NCBI RefSeq assembly: GCF_017873095.1
Contig: NZ_JAGGJU010000002.1
Span: 434,001-498,000 of the forward strand
Source: Heterorhizobium halophytocola
GTDB taxonomy: Bacteria; Pseudomonadota; Alphaproteobacteria; Rhizobiales; Rhizobiaceae
DNA: 64,000 bases
Direction of reading: 5' to 3'
Every line of letters starts with the position of its first letter. The first letter of the stretch is position 1. Below are positions 51,039 to 60,050 of this stretch, piece by piece. The position numbers were made by a program, and so were the translations under genes. The notes beneath the pieces are model-generated. The model did not search any database. It saw only the letters and a list, made by a program, of their open reading frames with translations, and had not been told where the DNA came from.

Positions 51039-51925
51039 GTGCAAGGCTTGCCCGCCGCGACCATTTTGCCGCCTGGATGTTTTTGATCCCGGTGATCCTG
51101 GTCATGCTTCTGGTCGCCGCCTGGCCGCTCGGTCGCACTTTCTTCTTCTCGCTGACCGATGCCTATCTCGACGATCCGACCAATTATTCCATGGTCGGCT
51201 TCGACAATTTCCTTGAGGTCTGGAACGATCCGACCTGGTGGCATGCGGTACGAAACACCGCCGTCTTCGCGATCGTCTCGGTGGCGATCGAGACGGCGCT
51301 GGGTCTTGCGATCGCGCTGCTGATCAACGAGGCGATCCCCGGCCGCGGCCTGGTGCGCGCCGCGATCCTTATTCCCTGGTCCATCCCGGTCGTCGTCGCC
51401 GCCAAGATCTGGGAATGGATGCTGAACGACCAGTTCGGGGTGATCAACAAGATCCTCGAAAGCCTCGGCTTCATCGACCGCGGCATTGCCTGGACCGCAG
51501 ACGGCACGCTGCTGATGGGGTCGCTGATCGTCGCCGACGTGTGGATGACCACGCCTTTCATGGTGCTGCTGATTCTGGCCGGACTGCAGATGATCTCATC
51601 GGAGCTGATGGAAGCGGCCGAAGTCGACGGCATTCCGGCCTGGAAGCGGTTCTGGTCGATCACCCTGCCGATGCTGCGCCCGGCGATCGGCGTCGCGGTG
51701 CTGTTTCGCATGCTGGACGCCATCCGGATGTTCGATCTGGCCTATGTGGTGGCCGGCAGCAACGAGAACGTCATGACCGTCTCGATCTATGCACGCGACC
51801 GTCTGGTAAGCTTTCAGGAGCTCGGTGCGGGGTCGGCGGCCTCCACCTGGGTCTTCTTCCTCGTCGCGCTGGTCGCAATCTTGATCATCGGGTTTCTGCG
51901 ACTCGACCGGGCAGCGGGGCATTGA
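51035..51925 (+). CDS. Sugar ABC transporter permease (MalF-like)
   Basis: 296-aa inner-membrane permease with about six hydrophobic segments (e.g. MFLIPVILVMLLVAAWPLG). The EAA coupling loop is ELMEAAEVDGIPAWKRFWSITLPMLRP. The start overlaps the ATPase stop (ATGA). It pairs with the second permease 2 bp downstream. Confidence 0.92.
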   Translation: MSARLARRDHFAAWMFLIPVILVMLLVAAWPLGRTFFFSLTDAYLDDPTNYSMVGFDNFLEVWNDPTWWHAVRNTAVFAIVSVAIETALGLAIALLINEAIPGRGLVRAAILIPWSIPVVVAAKIWEWMLNDQFGVINKILESLGFIDRGIAWTADGTLLMGSLIVADVWMTTPFMVLLILAGLQMISSELMEAAEVDGIPAWKRFWSITLPMLRPAIGVAVLFRMLDAIRMFDLAYVVAGSNENVMTVSIYARDRLVSFQELGAGSAASTWVFFLVALVAILIIGFLRLDRAAGH

Positions 51926-51927
51926 TC

Positions 51928-52809
51928 ATGGCCGACCTTGTCTTCGAAAAACAGCATGTGCGCCGCTCCGGCAGCTATTACCGCACCCGACGCCAGATCC
52001 TCAAAGCATGCAAGCTCTTCGCGCTGGCGCTGGTGCTGCTCTACACCTTGTTTCCCTATTACTGGGCGATCGTGTCCTCCACCAAGCAGGGCAACGAACT
52101 CTATGACAGCGCCCTCGTGCCGGCCCTGAACTTCCACTATTATCTGCAGTTGCTCGACAATCCGGTCTTCATGCACTCGCTGCTGAACTCGGCCTATGTC
52201 GCGGTCAGCTCGACATTCCTGTCGCTGGTGATCGGGCTTACGGCCGCCTATGCGCTCGGCCGCATCGACTTTCCGCAGAAGCGGCTGATGCTGATGATCG
52301 TGCTGATGATCTCGATCTTCCCGCAGGTGGTCGTTCTTTCCGGCATGTTCGAGCTGATCAACTGGCTTGGCCTGTTCAACCGCCCGAGCGGCCTGATCCT
52401 CACCTATCTCCTGTCGACGGTGCCGTTTACCACCTGGATACTGACGACCTTCATCCGCGAATTTCCGCGTGAGCTGGAGGAGGCGGCGATCATCGACGGC
52501 TGTTCGCATTTCCGCATCCTGACGAGGATCTTCCTGCCGCTGATGGGGCCGTCGCTGGCGTCTACCGGCATTCTCGCCTTCATCCTGGCGTGGAACGAAT
52601 TCCTCTTCGCGCTGACCTTCACGCTGACCGACGAGAACCGCACGGTGCCGGTCGCCATCGGCTTGATTGCCGGCGACAGCCGCTACGAATATCCCTTCGG
52701 CCAGATCATGGCCGCATCCGTTGCCGTGACACTGCCGCTGATCGTGCTGGTGCTGATCTTCCAGCGCCGCATCGTTGCCGGGCTGACGGCCGGCGCAGTC
52801 AAGGGTTGA
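51928..52809 (+). CDS. Sugar ABC transporter permease (MalG-like)
   Basis: 293-aa inner-membrane permease starting MADLVFEKQH, with about six hydrophobic segments. The EAA loop is ELEEAAIIDGCSHFRILTRIFLPLMGP and the WNEFLFALTF motif is conserved in MalG-type subunits. The much longer open frame upstream is a shadow of the first permease. Confidence 0.92.
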   Translation: MADLVFEKQHVRRSGSYYRTRRQILKACKLFALALVLLYTLFPYYWAIVSSTKQGNELYDSALVPALNFHYYLQLLDNPVFMHSLLNSAYVAVSSTFLSLVIGLTAAYALGRIDFPQKRLMLMIVLMISIFPQVVVLSGMFELINWLGLFNRPSGLILTYLLSTVPFTTWILTTFIREFPRELEEAAIIDGCSHFRILTRIFLPLMGPSLASTGILAFILAWNEFLFALTFTLTDENRTVPVAIGLIAGDSRYEYPFGQIMAASVAVTLPLIVLVLIFQRRIVAGLTAGAVKG

Positions 52810-52830
52810 AATTTCATAAGGACCGATATC

Positions 52831-53343
52831 ATGGACATGCTCGTCAAACTCTACGAACTCCAGGGCGATCATGCGCTCGGCCGGCGCATGCGCGACCAAA
52901 ACGTCACCATCCGCCGCCTCCTGCCGCCTGAAATGAAGCTTCTGACCGACTGGATCGAGCCGCGCTTCGGCCATGGCTGGGTCGGCGAGGCGACGGTGGC
53001 GGCCATGCGCCAGCCGCCCACCTGCTTCATAGCCGTGAAGGATGAGGCGCTGGTCGGTTTTGCCTGTCACGAGGCGACGATGAAGGGCTTTTTCGGCCCG
53101 ACCGGGGTCGACAGCGCCATGCGCGGCAAGGGCATCGGCCACGCGCTGCTTCTGGCAACCCTGCTCGACATGAAGGCGCTCGGCTACGGCTACGGCATCA
53201 TCGGCGGAGCCGGACCGATGGATTTCTACAAGAAGAGTGTCGGCGCGATCCCGATCGAGGGCTCGGTGCCCGGCATCTACAAGGGCATGCTGCGCATGCC
53301 GCGTCCAGATGAAGAGGAAGAAGAGGCCGCGACGAAGGCCTGA
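52831..53343 (+). CDS. GNAT family N-acetyltransferase in the sugar ABC operon
   Basis: 170-aa acetyltransferase-fold protein. The acetyl-CoA loop is SAMRGKGIGHALLL (R/Q-x-x-G-x-G/A), preceded by VGFACHEATMKGFFGPTGVD and followed by GGAGPMDFYKKSVGA. It starts 21 bp after the last permease gene and ends in an acidic tail. Acetylation of the imported amino sugar or its product would explain the linkage, but the substrate is unknown. Confidence 0.83.
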   Translation: MDMLVKLYELQGDHALGRRMRDQNVTIRRLLPPEMKLLTDWIEPRFGHGWVGEATVAAMRQPPTCFIAVKDEALVGFACHEATMKGFFGPTGVDSAMRGKGIGHALLLATLLDMKALGYGYGIIGGAGPMDFYKKSVGAIPIEGSVPGIYKGMLRMPRPDEEEEEAATKA

Positions 53344-53361
53344 AGGCTTGTTCGGTAGAGC

Positions 53362-54927
53362 TCAGGCGCTTTTGATCGTCTGGCGATGCGCGTGCAGAAA
53401 GCTCAGCGCGTCTTCGGCCGGCATTGCCTTGCCGAACAGATAGCCCTGGCCGACATCGCAGCCCTGCTTGAGGAAATAGCCGAGCTGGGTGTGCTCTTCG
53501 ATGCCCTCGACGGTGGTCTTCAGGTTGAGGCTCTTCGACAGGCCGAGCATGGCCTGGACGATCTTTTCCTGACGCTCGTCGTCGGCGAAGGTGGCAACGA
53601 AGCTCTTGTCGATCTTGACCTTGTCGAACTTGTAGCGGGCGAGCTGCGACAGGCTCGAATACCCCGTACCGAAATCATCGAGGGCGATCTGGATGCCGGC
53701 ATCGTGCAGGCTCTGGATCACCTCGGCGGCCAGTTCCGGATCCTGCATCAGTGCATTTTCGGTGATCTCGACCTCAAGGCGATGAGGGGCGAGATTATTG
53801 GCCGACAGCACGTCAAGAATGCGCGAGGCCAGCAGCCGGTCTTCCATCTGCACGGGCGAGACGTTGAAGGAAAGCCCGATGTCTTCCGGCCAGCCGCAAG
53901 CGTCGCGGGCCGCCTGGGCCAGCAGCTGCTGGAACAGCCGGGTGACGAGGCCGGTCTCTTCGGCCACCGTGATGAAGACCTGGGGCGAGATGGCGTGTCC
54001 CTCGTCGTCGGTCCAGCGGGCAAGCGCCTCGAAACCGCAGACTGCGCCGGATTTCAGGTCGATCAGCGGCTGGTAGAAGGGACGGATATCGCCGCTTTCG
54101 ATCGCCTTGCGCAGTTTGCCCTCCAGCTGCGCGCGCTTGGCCACCCGATGCTGCATCTCGTCGCTGAACAGGAAGGCGCGGTTCGGTCCGCGTGACTTCG
54201 CCTCGTAAAGCGCGACGTCGGACTTGTGCGACACCTCCTCCAGCGTGGCGCCCTGCATCGGCCAGCGGGCATAGCCGATGCTGGCGCCGACTTCCGTCGC
54301 GAGATCGCCGACCGGGATCGGCCGGGTAATCAGCTGGATCAGCAGCTGCGCATATTTTTCCTCGCGCTCGACCGGCAGGTTGCGGGCAATGACGATGAAT
54401 TCGTCGCCGCCGAAGCGGAAGACATTCGGGGTCGCGGCGAACTGGCAGAGCCGTTTTGCCACCTCGCTCAGCAGCAGGTCGCCGCCATGATGGCCGACAA
54501 GGTCATTGACCTTCTTGAAGCCGTCGAGGTCGATCGAGAAGATGGTGACGGTCGGCGCCGAGATCTGCACGCCGTTGGTGTCCATGTCGCCGAAAAAACT
54601 GCGCAGGTCGACGCGCTCGAAGGCATAGCGGTTGGGAAGCCGGGTCAACTGGTCATGGGTGGCGATCCAGTCGGCCTTGTGCTCGGCGGCACGGCGCTGG
54701 ACCATTTCCTTGCGCAGGTCGAAGATCCGCAGCATCGAATAGATGAAGCTGATGCCGCCGCCGACGGTCAGCGTCAGCAGGAAGACATCGATATTCGGGC
54801 CGCTGAGCTGTCGCACACCGGCAAAAAGGTCGGCATGAAAGATCACGCCCGGCAGCCAGATCGCAATCGCGATGCCTGCGAGGGCTAAGAATTGGCGACC
54901 GGCCCGGCTTGCAATGAATTCGTACAT
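53362..54927 (-). CDS. Membrane-anchored GGDEF-EAL cyclic-di-GMP enzyme
   Basis: 521 aa. Two N-terminal membrane segments (FLALAGIAIAIWLPGVIF; FLLTLTVGGGISFIYSML) are followed by a GGDEF domain (RFGGDEF intact, about residue 175) and an EAL domain (GFEALARW, NVSPVQ, EITENAL, DDFGTGYSSL, KIDKSFV, EGIE). Both catalytic motifs are intact, so synthesis and breakdown of c-di-GMP are both possible. The RxxD product-inhibition site normally upstream of GGDEF is absent. It converges on the GNAT gene with 18 bp between the stops. Confidence 0.92.
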   Translation of the reverse strand: MYEFIASRAGRQFLALAGIAIAIWLPGVIFHADLFAGVRQLSGPNIDVFLLTLTVGGGISFIYSMLRIFDLRKEMVQRRAAEHKADWIATHDQLTRLPNRYAFERVDLRSFFGDMDTNGVQISAPTVTIFSIDLDGFKKVNDLVGHHGGDLLLSEVAKRLCQFAATPNVFRFGGDEFIVIARNLPVEREEKYAQLLIQLITRPIPVGDLATEVGASIGYARWPMQGATLEEVSHKSDVALYEAKSRGPNRAFLFSDEMQHRVAKRAQLEGKLRKAIESGDIRPFYQPLIDLKSGAVCGFEALARWTDDEGHAISPQVFITVAEETGLVTRLFQQLLAQAARDACGWPEDIGLSFNVSPVQMEDRLLASRILDVLSANNLAPHRLEVEITENALMQDPELAAEVIQSLHDAGIQIALDDFGTGYSSLSQLARYKFDKVKIDKSFVATFADDERQEKIVQAMLGLSKSLNLKTTVEGIEEHTQLGYFLKQGCDVGQGYLFGKAMPAEDALSFLHAHRQTIKSA

Positions 54928-55070
54928 CTCACGTCGATTTCCTCATCCCGCCAGCATAGTTGTCGAAAAGTCTAAATTTTCTGTTGTCAGCGAAGGGTCA
55001 GAATTTCGCGTGGGCGTTGCAGAGGGCGGGTTTATTCACGCGGGGCCCCAGGAAACGCGCAGAGCCATGC

Positions 55071-55103
55071 AAAAAGGCGGCTCTTGCATCGAAGAGAGCC
55101 GCC
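55071..55103 (-). terminator. Rho-independent terminator of the P19-like gene
   Basis: On the minus strand GGCGGCTCT and AGAGCCGCC form a perfect 9-bp stem with a 10-nt loop, followed by five T residues. It lies 45 bp after the P19-like stop. Confidence 0.8.
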
Positions 55104-55147
55104 CCGGACGGGCTCACAGAGCCAGTCTTTTACTTCGCCGGCGCCCG

Positions 55148-55693
55148 TTATTCCTGACCGGTCTTGATGTCGATGGCGTCGAAACGTACCTCGACGGTCT
55201 TTGCGTAGCGCTTGCCGTTGACCTCGTCATGGCGCATGAAGGTCGGTGGCTTGATCTTGATGTCGAGCCTGTATTTGCCGTCACCCGGCACCTTGATATT
55301 GCAGCCATAGTGATAGAGCCCGGGGTGCCAGACGAAGGGCACCTCGAACGGACCGACCGGCTTGCCGTCCTCCGGCGTCAGCGTCGCCTCGATGGCGAGA
55401 TAGGGAATGAAACGCTCGTCGCCGGCATCGCTGACGGAAACCTCCAGGTGGCAGTTCTCGTCGGTCGGCGCATCCCAGACCAGTTCGCCTTCGGATTTCA
55501 GCATATACATGCCTTCGGCTCGTTCCTGCGCATAGGCAACGATATAGTCGCCGGCCCGCTTCATGCCGCCGCTGTCGGCGACCTCCTCGGCCATGTATTT
55601 GAGCGAGGCATGATAGGCAGCGCCTTCTTTTTTCGCCATGGCGATCTGGTGGCGGTCGGCTTCGTCACTCGGCTTTTCAGGGGGCTTTCGCAT
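55148..55693 (-). CDS. P19/Tp34-like iron-transport-fold protein without signal peptide
   Basis: 181 aa. The segment ERFIPYLAIEATLTPEDGKP, then GLYHYGCNIKVPGDGKYRLDIKIKPP and a final VEVRFDAIDI, follows the layout of the P19/Tp34 family, copper/iron-binding periplasmic proteins linked to Ftr1/FetM iron uptake. The N-terminus MRKPPEKPSDEADRHQ is polar and lacks an export signal, and no ftr1-like permease is near. The start has an AGGAG site. A cytoplasmic relative of unknown function is the safest call. Confidence 0.6.
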   Translation of the reverse strand: MRKPPEKPSDEADRHQIAMAKKEGAAYHASLKYMAEEVADSGGMKRAGDYIVAYAQERAEGMYMLKSEGELVWDAPTDENCHLEVSVSDAGDERFIPYLAIEATLTPEDGKPVGPFEVPFVWHPGLYHYGCNIKVPGDGKYRLDIKIKPPTFMRHDEVNGKRYAKTVEVRFDAIDIKTGQE

Positions 55694-55852
55694 GGATGTC
55701 GTACTCCTGGACTGGACCGCCTGATGGCAGCGGCAATGGCGCGTTTTCGGCAACGAGACCTATGTTGCCGTCCAGGGGAGAATGCCTTGGGGTCGGGAGT
55801 GGTTCCTGCCGGAAGGCGGAGATGGTCGGCCGAGAGGATGAAGCGCCGGCCT

Positions 55853-56494
55853 CTACCGCTTTACCCCGGCATAGCGCAGCGCGATGAAGGCCATCAGGCA
55901 GGCGACGGCAAAGGCGTTGATCTCGAAGAGGCTTGCAAGCTCGTCAGCGTTCCAGACATGCAGTGGGGTCCCAAGGCCGCCGCGCACTGCCAGATAGGCG
56001 AGGAAGATCAGGATGGCGGATGCGCGTTGCCACCATTTCTCGGTCCAGCGGAAGCCAAGTGCGGCAAGCATTGCGCAGGCCGCGAGGAACAGTGCCGTGC
56101 CGGAGGCAGCGCCGAACAGTTTGGTTTCGAACAGCGTATCGAGGGTGCCGATCAGCGGCAGCGCCAGCCGGGCGGCGAAGGGAAAGCGCCGTGCAAGAAG
56201 CGCAATGGCGGCAAACAGCGGCATTGTCAGCATGGTTGCCAGCGAGGCCACGGTGCCGGACCCGACCAGCCACCAGACATAGAGGGGATAGAGCGGCTTG
56301 TTGGCCGCCACAACCCAGCAGACGGTAACGGTTGCCTGCGTCAGAGGATCGAGGGGAGGGCGCGGCGCGCTGGACCGGAAGGTGAAAAAGGGAAAGCGGG
56401 GCGCCGTTTGTCTGCCGGACGATCCGCTTGCGCCGACCGGCTTTAAAGGGGCAGGCCGCTCGTTGAAGGCTGGCGATGTGTCCGCGGGGTGCAT
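55853..56494 (-). CDS. Integral membrane protein of unknown function
   Basis: 213-aa protein. A polar, Pro-rich 50-residue N-terminus is followed by about six hydrophobic segments, such as LYVWWLVGSGTVASLATML, PLFAAIALLARRF, GTALFLAACAMLAALGF and FAVACLMAFIALRYAG. I do not recognise the family. AAGGAGC lies 7 bp before the ATG; a GTG two codons earlier is also possible. It may share a transcript with the P19-like gene 159 bp downstream. Confidence 0.65.
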   Translation of the reverse strand: MHPADTSPAFNERPAPLKPVGASGSSGRQTAPRFPFFTFRSSAPRPPLDPLTQATVTVCWVVAANKPLYPLYVWWLVGSGTVASLATMLTMPLFAAIALLARRFPFAARLALPLIGTLDTLFETKLFGAASGTALFLAACAMLAALGFRWTEKWWQRASAILIFLAYLAVRGGLGTPLHVWNADELASLFEINAFAVACLMAFIALRYAGVKR

Positions 56495-56738
56495 GACCAC
56501 GCTCCTTTTTCGAGTTGAGGGCCTCTTGGCTATTGTAAAGCTTTACGCCGCGGCAGGGAGGATGGATCGGTCTGCAAGATTAAAATCGCAGGCGAACATA
56601 AAACCTTTTCCGCGTCAGGCGCGTACTCAAGGGCAGACAGCGCTCCGGTGACGGTTCGGACAGGCCCGTGCGGCAAGGCTTGGGGCCATGTCCGGCCGCC
56701 ACGCCGGAAGTTCGCCCGAAGAACATGCAAAGGACGTC

Positions 56739-57782
56739 ATGCCGCAATTTGTCCCCCGACCCTTGATCCGATACCGCCGCAGCCCCGGCCGCAACCTCGC
56801 CGCGACGCTGCTGCTTGTCGGATTGTCGCTGGCAGCCTTTGCAGGCGCCGGCCGTGCCGACGCCGCGTCGCCGGATGGCGAGCGCATCGATGTCGGCGAC
56901 ATCACGCTGAACAGCGTGCTTCTGGAGCCCGCCGGCAAGCCGCAACTGCCTCCGGTCGTCTTCCTGCATGGTGCCAGCACGAGCCTTCTCGATCCGATGT
57001 TCTCGTTCCGCCAGGCGCTCGAGGGCAAGGCACGGCTGCTGTTCGTCGACCGCCCCGGTCACGGGAAATCGGGTGCCGGTCCAGCCAAATACATCCTGCC
57101 GGACGCGCAGGCCGATGCGATCGCACTGCTGATGGAAAGGCGCGGGATCACCAGAGCGATCATCGTCGGTCATTCCTTCGGCGGCGCGATCACGGCGGAA
57201 CTTGCCGTGCGCCATCCCGACAAGGTCGCCGGTCTGGTCTTCCTGTCGCCGGCCGTCTATCCGTGGAAGGGCGGGGTGGACTGGTACTACAATGCGGCGA
57301 GCGTACCGATCGCCGGCTGGATCTTTTCGACGCTGATTGCCCCGCCGATCGGCTTCTTCGCCCTCGATACGGCGGCAAAGGCGGTGTTTGCCCCCAATAC
57401 CATGCCCGCCGACTACGTTCAAAAGACCAAGGCATCGCAGGCGCTGAACCCGGTATCCTTCCATCGCAATGCCGAAGAGATCGCCGCACTGAATGACTGG
57501 GCAAAGACCGCTTCACCGCTCTACCGGAATATTCGTGCGCCAACCGTGGTGATCACCGGCGATACCGACGATATCGTCTCGCCGCAGATCCATTCGGAGC
57601 AGCTCGCCCGCGACATCCCGGGGGCCAGCCTGTTCGTTGTCCACAATCTCGGCCACAAGTCGGACTATGTCGCCCGCGATCTGGCCGTGGCCGCCATCGA
57701 GACGGTGGCGGGCAAGCATCCCGATCTGGATGCCATCCGCAGGGCCGTCGAGGAAAGGATTGCCGGCGATGGAAAGCCCTGA
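56739..57782 (+). CDS. Exported alpha/beta hydrolase
   Basis: 347-aa hydrolase with a hydrophobic export segment (LAATLLLVGLSLAAFAGAGRA). The oxyanion strand is VVFLHGAS, the nucleophile elbow is GHSFGG at about residue 150, the acid is in ITGDTDDIV, and the histidine is in NLGHKSDYV. It is therefore an intact Ser-Asp-His hydrolase, probably in the periplasm or anchored to the membrane. AAGGAC precedes the chosen ATG. The 3' end overlaps the DoxX-like gene by 14 bp. Confidence 0.87.
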   Translation: MPQFVPRPLIRYRRSPGRNLAATLLLVGLSLAAFAGAGRADAASPDGERIDVGDITLNSVLLEPAGKPQLPPVVFLHGASTSLLDPMFSFRQALEGKARLLFVDRPGHGKSGAGPAKYILPDAQADAIALLMERRGITRAIIVGHSFGGAITAELAVRHPDKVAGLVFLSPAVYPWKGGVDWYYNAASVPIAGWIFSTLIAPPIGFFALDTAAKAVFAPNTMPADYVQKTKASQALNPVSFHRNAEEIAALNDWAKTASPLYRNIRAPTVVITGDTDDIVSPQIHSEQLARDIPGASLFVVHNLGHKSDYVARDLAVAAIETVAGKHPDLDAIRRAVEERIAGDGKP

Positions 57783-58239
57783 GCGCGGCCGCGGGCGCCT
57801 GCGTCGCGCATTGATCCTGTTCTACGCGACGGCCGGCGTGCTGCATCTGACCTTGCCGGTGCCATTCCTGTCGATCACCCCGCACTGGGTACCATGGCCG
57901 GCCGAGGTGATCATGCTGACCGGCCTTGCCGAGCTTTTCGGCGCGCTGGGCCTTTCCACGCCGGCGCTGCGCCGCGCGGCGGGCATCGGGCTGGCGCTGT
58001 ACGCGATCTGCGTCTACCCCGCCAATATCAAGCAGGCGATCGATGCGCTGGGAACCGGCCATGGAACCGCGTTGCAATGGGCCTATCATCTCCTGCGCCT
58101 GCCGCTGCAGCCGCTGATCGTCTGGGCCGCGCTGTTTGCCGGCGGTACCGTCACCTGGCCGTGCCGGCAGAAGACGTCGCCTCTGACTGTGGATGACACC
58201 GGACCGGAGCCGGTGGTCGGGCGCGCGTTGCCACGCTGA
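57769..58239 (+). CDS. DoxX-like small membrane protein
   Basis: 156-aa membrane protein starting MESPERGRGRL, with about four hydrophobic segments (LILFYATAGVLHLTLPVPF; VIMLTGLAELFGALGL; GIGLALYAICVYPANIKQA; LIVWAALFAGGTV). The PHWVPWPAEVIMLTG and CVYPANIKQAID stretches are typical of a DoxX-related group. Function unknown; cotranscription with the hydrolase is evident from the overlap. Confidence 0.78.
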   Translation: MESPERGRGRLRRALILFYATAGVLHLTLPVPFLSITPHWVPWPAEVIMLTGLAELFGALGLSTPALRRAAGIGLALYAICVYPANIKQAIDALGTGHGTALQWAYHLLRLPLQPLIVWAALFAGGTVTWPCRQKTSPLTVDDTGPEPVVGRALPR

Positions 58240-58316
58240 CCGCGATCGGCGGTTGCCGAGGGAACCAAGCGAGCGGCCTGCCGTTGTCAGTGCTCACAAT
58301 GTGTGAGGAGAAAGAC

Positions 58317-58697
58317 ATGGCCTACGAATATTCCCCTAAATCCGATGTCAAGGAAACCCACGACCTGATCGCCAGCGACAAGGTCGAGGGCACCAAGGTC
58401 TATGGCAGCGACGGCGAACATATCGGTTCGATCGAGCGCCTGATCGTCGAAAAGCGCAGCGGCCGCGTGTCCTATGCGGTGATGAGCTTCGGCGGCTTCC
58501 TCGGTATCGGTCACGACCACTATCCGCTGCCCTGGGCCAAGCTCAGCTATGACGAGAACCTCGGCGGCTACCGCACCGACGTGACCAAGGAACAGGTCGA
58601 AGGCGCCCCGAAATACGACGGTGACGATTATGACTGGACGCCGGAGACCGGCCGCAAGGTCTACGATTACTACGGCGTCTCACCTTACTGGATGTAA
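58317..58697 (+). CDS. PRC-barrel domain protein
   Basis: 126-aa soluble protein. The PRC-barrel core is LIASDKVEGTKVYGSDGEHIGSIERLIVEKRSGRVSYAVM, followed by LGIGHDHYPLPWAKLSYD. Stand-alone PRC-barrel proteins are frequent in Rhizobiales and often respond to stress; their molecular role is not settled. GAGGAG precedes the ATG, and a strong terminator follows the stop. Confidence 0.87.
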   Translation: MAYEYSPKSDVKETHDLIASDKVEGTKVYGSDGEHIGSIERLIVEKRSGRVSYAVMSFGGFLGIGHDHYPLPWAKLSYDENLGGYRTDVTKEQVEGAPKYDGDDYDWTPETGRKVYDYYGVSPYWM

Positions 58698-58713
58698 GCG
58701 TCCAACTCGAAAA

Positions 58714-58739
58714 ACAGGCCCCGGATCGGGGCCTGTTTT
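58714..58739. terminator. Strong intrinsic terminator between PRC and TRAP genes
   Basis: ACAGGCCCCG (58714-58723) and CGGGGCCTGT (58727-58736) form a perfect 10-bp stem with a GAT loop, followed by TTT and preceded by AAAA. It can therefore act in both directions between the convergent PRC-barrel and dctM genes. Confidence 0.85.
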
Positions 58740-58767
58740 CGTTTGAGCGTCTTTTCGGGCGCCGGCG

Positions 58768-60048
58768 CTACTGCATCAGCAGATGTGGCAGGAACAGCGA
58801 GATTGCCGGCACATAGGTGACGATCACCAGCGCCACCAGATTGGCGATGATGAACGGCCAGACGCCGGAGATGATCGTTGTCACCGGTTTGCCGAGCGTC
58901 GAGGACGCGACGAAGATATCCAGCCCGAAGGGCGGGGTGATCATGCCGAGACTGATGTTCAGGGTGACGATCATGCCGAGATGCACCGGGTCGATGCCGA
59001 GCGCCTGGGCGGCCGGAAAGAGCGGCGGAATGAGGATCAGCAGGGCCGAGTTCGGATCGATGAACATGCCGGCGATCAGGAAGACGATATTGACGACGAT
59101 CAGGAAGGTGACCGGTCCGGCGTCGATCTCGTGCAGCAGGCCGGTGATCGCCACCGGCACCTGGGCAAGCGTGATGAAATAGGCAAGCACGCTGCCGACC
59201 CCCAGCAGGATGAAGATGATCGAGGTGGAGATGGCCGCGCGCTCGGTGATCGTCACCAGCTTTGCCAGCGTCAGCGTGCGATAGAACAGGGCCTCGACGA
59301 CGATGGCATAGATGACGCTGACGGCGGCCGCCTCCGTCGGGGTGAAGAAGCCGGAATAGATGCCGCCGAGAATGATGACCGGCATGCCGAGGGCGCCGAT
59401 CGCCCGCTTGAGGGCGGTGCAGCGGTCGCGCCAGGTAATGCCGATATCGCCCTTGACGCCCGAGCGTCGGGCCTCGATGGCAACAAGGACGGCAAAGGTC
59501 AACGCCAGCACGACGCCGACGCTGATGCCGCCGATGAACAGGCTCGACACCGAGGTTCCGGTCATCCAGCCATAGACGATGAAGGTGATGGAGGGCGGAA
59601 TGAGAAGCGCCGTCTCGGCGCTGGAGACGATCAGGCCGAGGGAGAATTTCTCGCTGAAACCGGCCTTGCGCATTTCCGGATAGACCATGCCGCCCATGGC
59701 CGCCACCGTTGCCGGCGCCGAGCCGGAGACGGAGCCGAAGGCCATGGCGCCGCCGATAGCGGAATAGCCGAAGCCGCCGCGCATGCCGCCGAACAGCGTG
59801 CGCACGAAACCCATCAGCCGGGCCGCGATCTGGCCGTCGCCCATCAGTTCGGCGGCCAGGATGAAGAAGGGGATGGCGAGCAGCGTCGAATGATCGACGC
59901 CGCCGACGATCCGCTGGATGATCAGCACGTCGGGCAATCGGCCGTAGAAGATTTCCTTGATTGCCAGCGCCGGCACGCCGAGCACGAGGAACATTTCGAA
60001 GCCGGCAACCAGCAGGACGACCGCGACAGCGGCAACCAGGATAAGCAT
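58768..60048 (-). CDS. TRAP transporter large permease (DctM-like), second system
   Basis: 426-aa inner-membrane protein with about 12 hydrophobic segments. Landmarks are IPFFILAAELMGDGQIAARLMGF, GSVSGSAPATVAAMGGMVYPEM, GGIYSGFFTPTEAAAVSVIYAI and MITPPFGLDIFVASS. The start MLILVAAVAV is 2 bp after the dctQ stop; the longer upstream frame is a dctQ shadow. It is distinct from the TRAP system at 26.7-29.5 kb. Confidence 0.93.
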   Translation of the reverse strand: MLILVAAVAVVLLVAGFEMFLVLGVPALAIKEIFYGRLPDVLIIQRIVGGVDHSTLLAIPFFILAAELMGDGQIAARLMGFVRTLFGGMRGGFGYSAIGGAMAFGSVSGSAPATVAAMGGMVYPEMRKAGFSEKFSLGLIVSSAETALLIPPSITFIVYGWMTGTSVSSLFIGGISVGVVLALTFAVLVAIEARRSGVKGDIGITWRDRCTALKRAIGALGMPVIILGGIYSGFFTPTEAAAVSVIYAIVVEALFYRTLTLAKLVTITERAAISTSIIFILLGVGSVLAYFITLAQVPVAITGLLHEIDAGPVTFLIVVNIVFLIAGMFIDPNSALLILIPPLFPAAQALGIDPVHLGMIVTLNISLGMITPPFGLDIFVASSTLGKPVTTIISGVWPFIIANLVALVIVTYVPAISLFLPHLLMQ

Positions 60049-60050
60049 GA

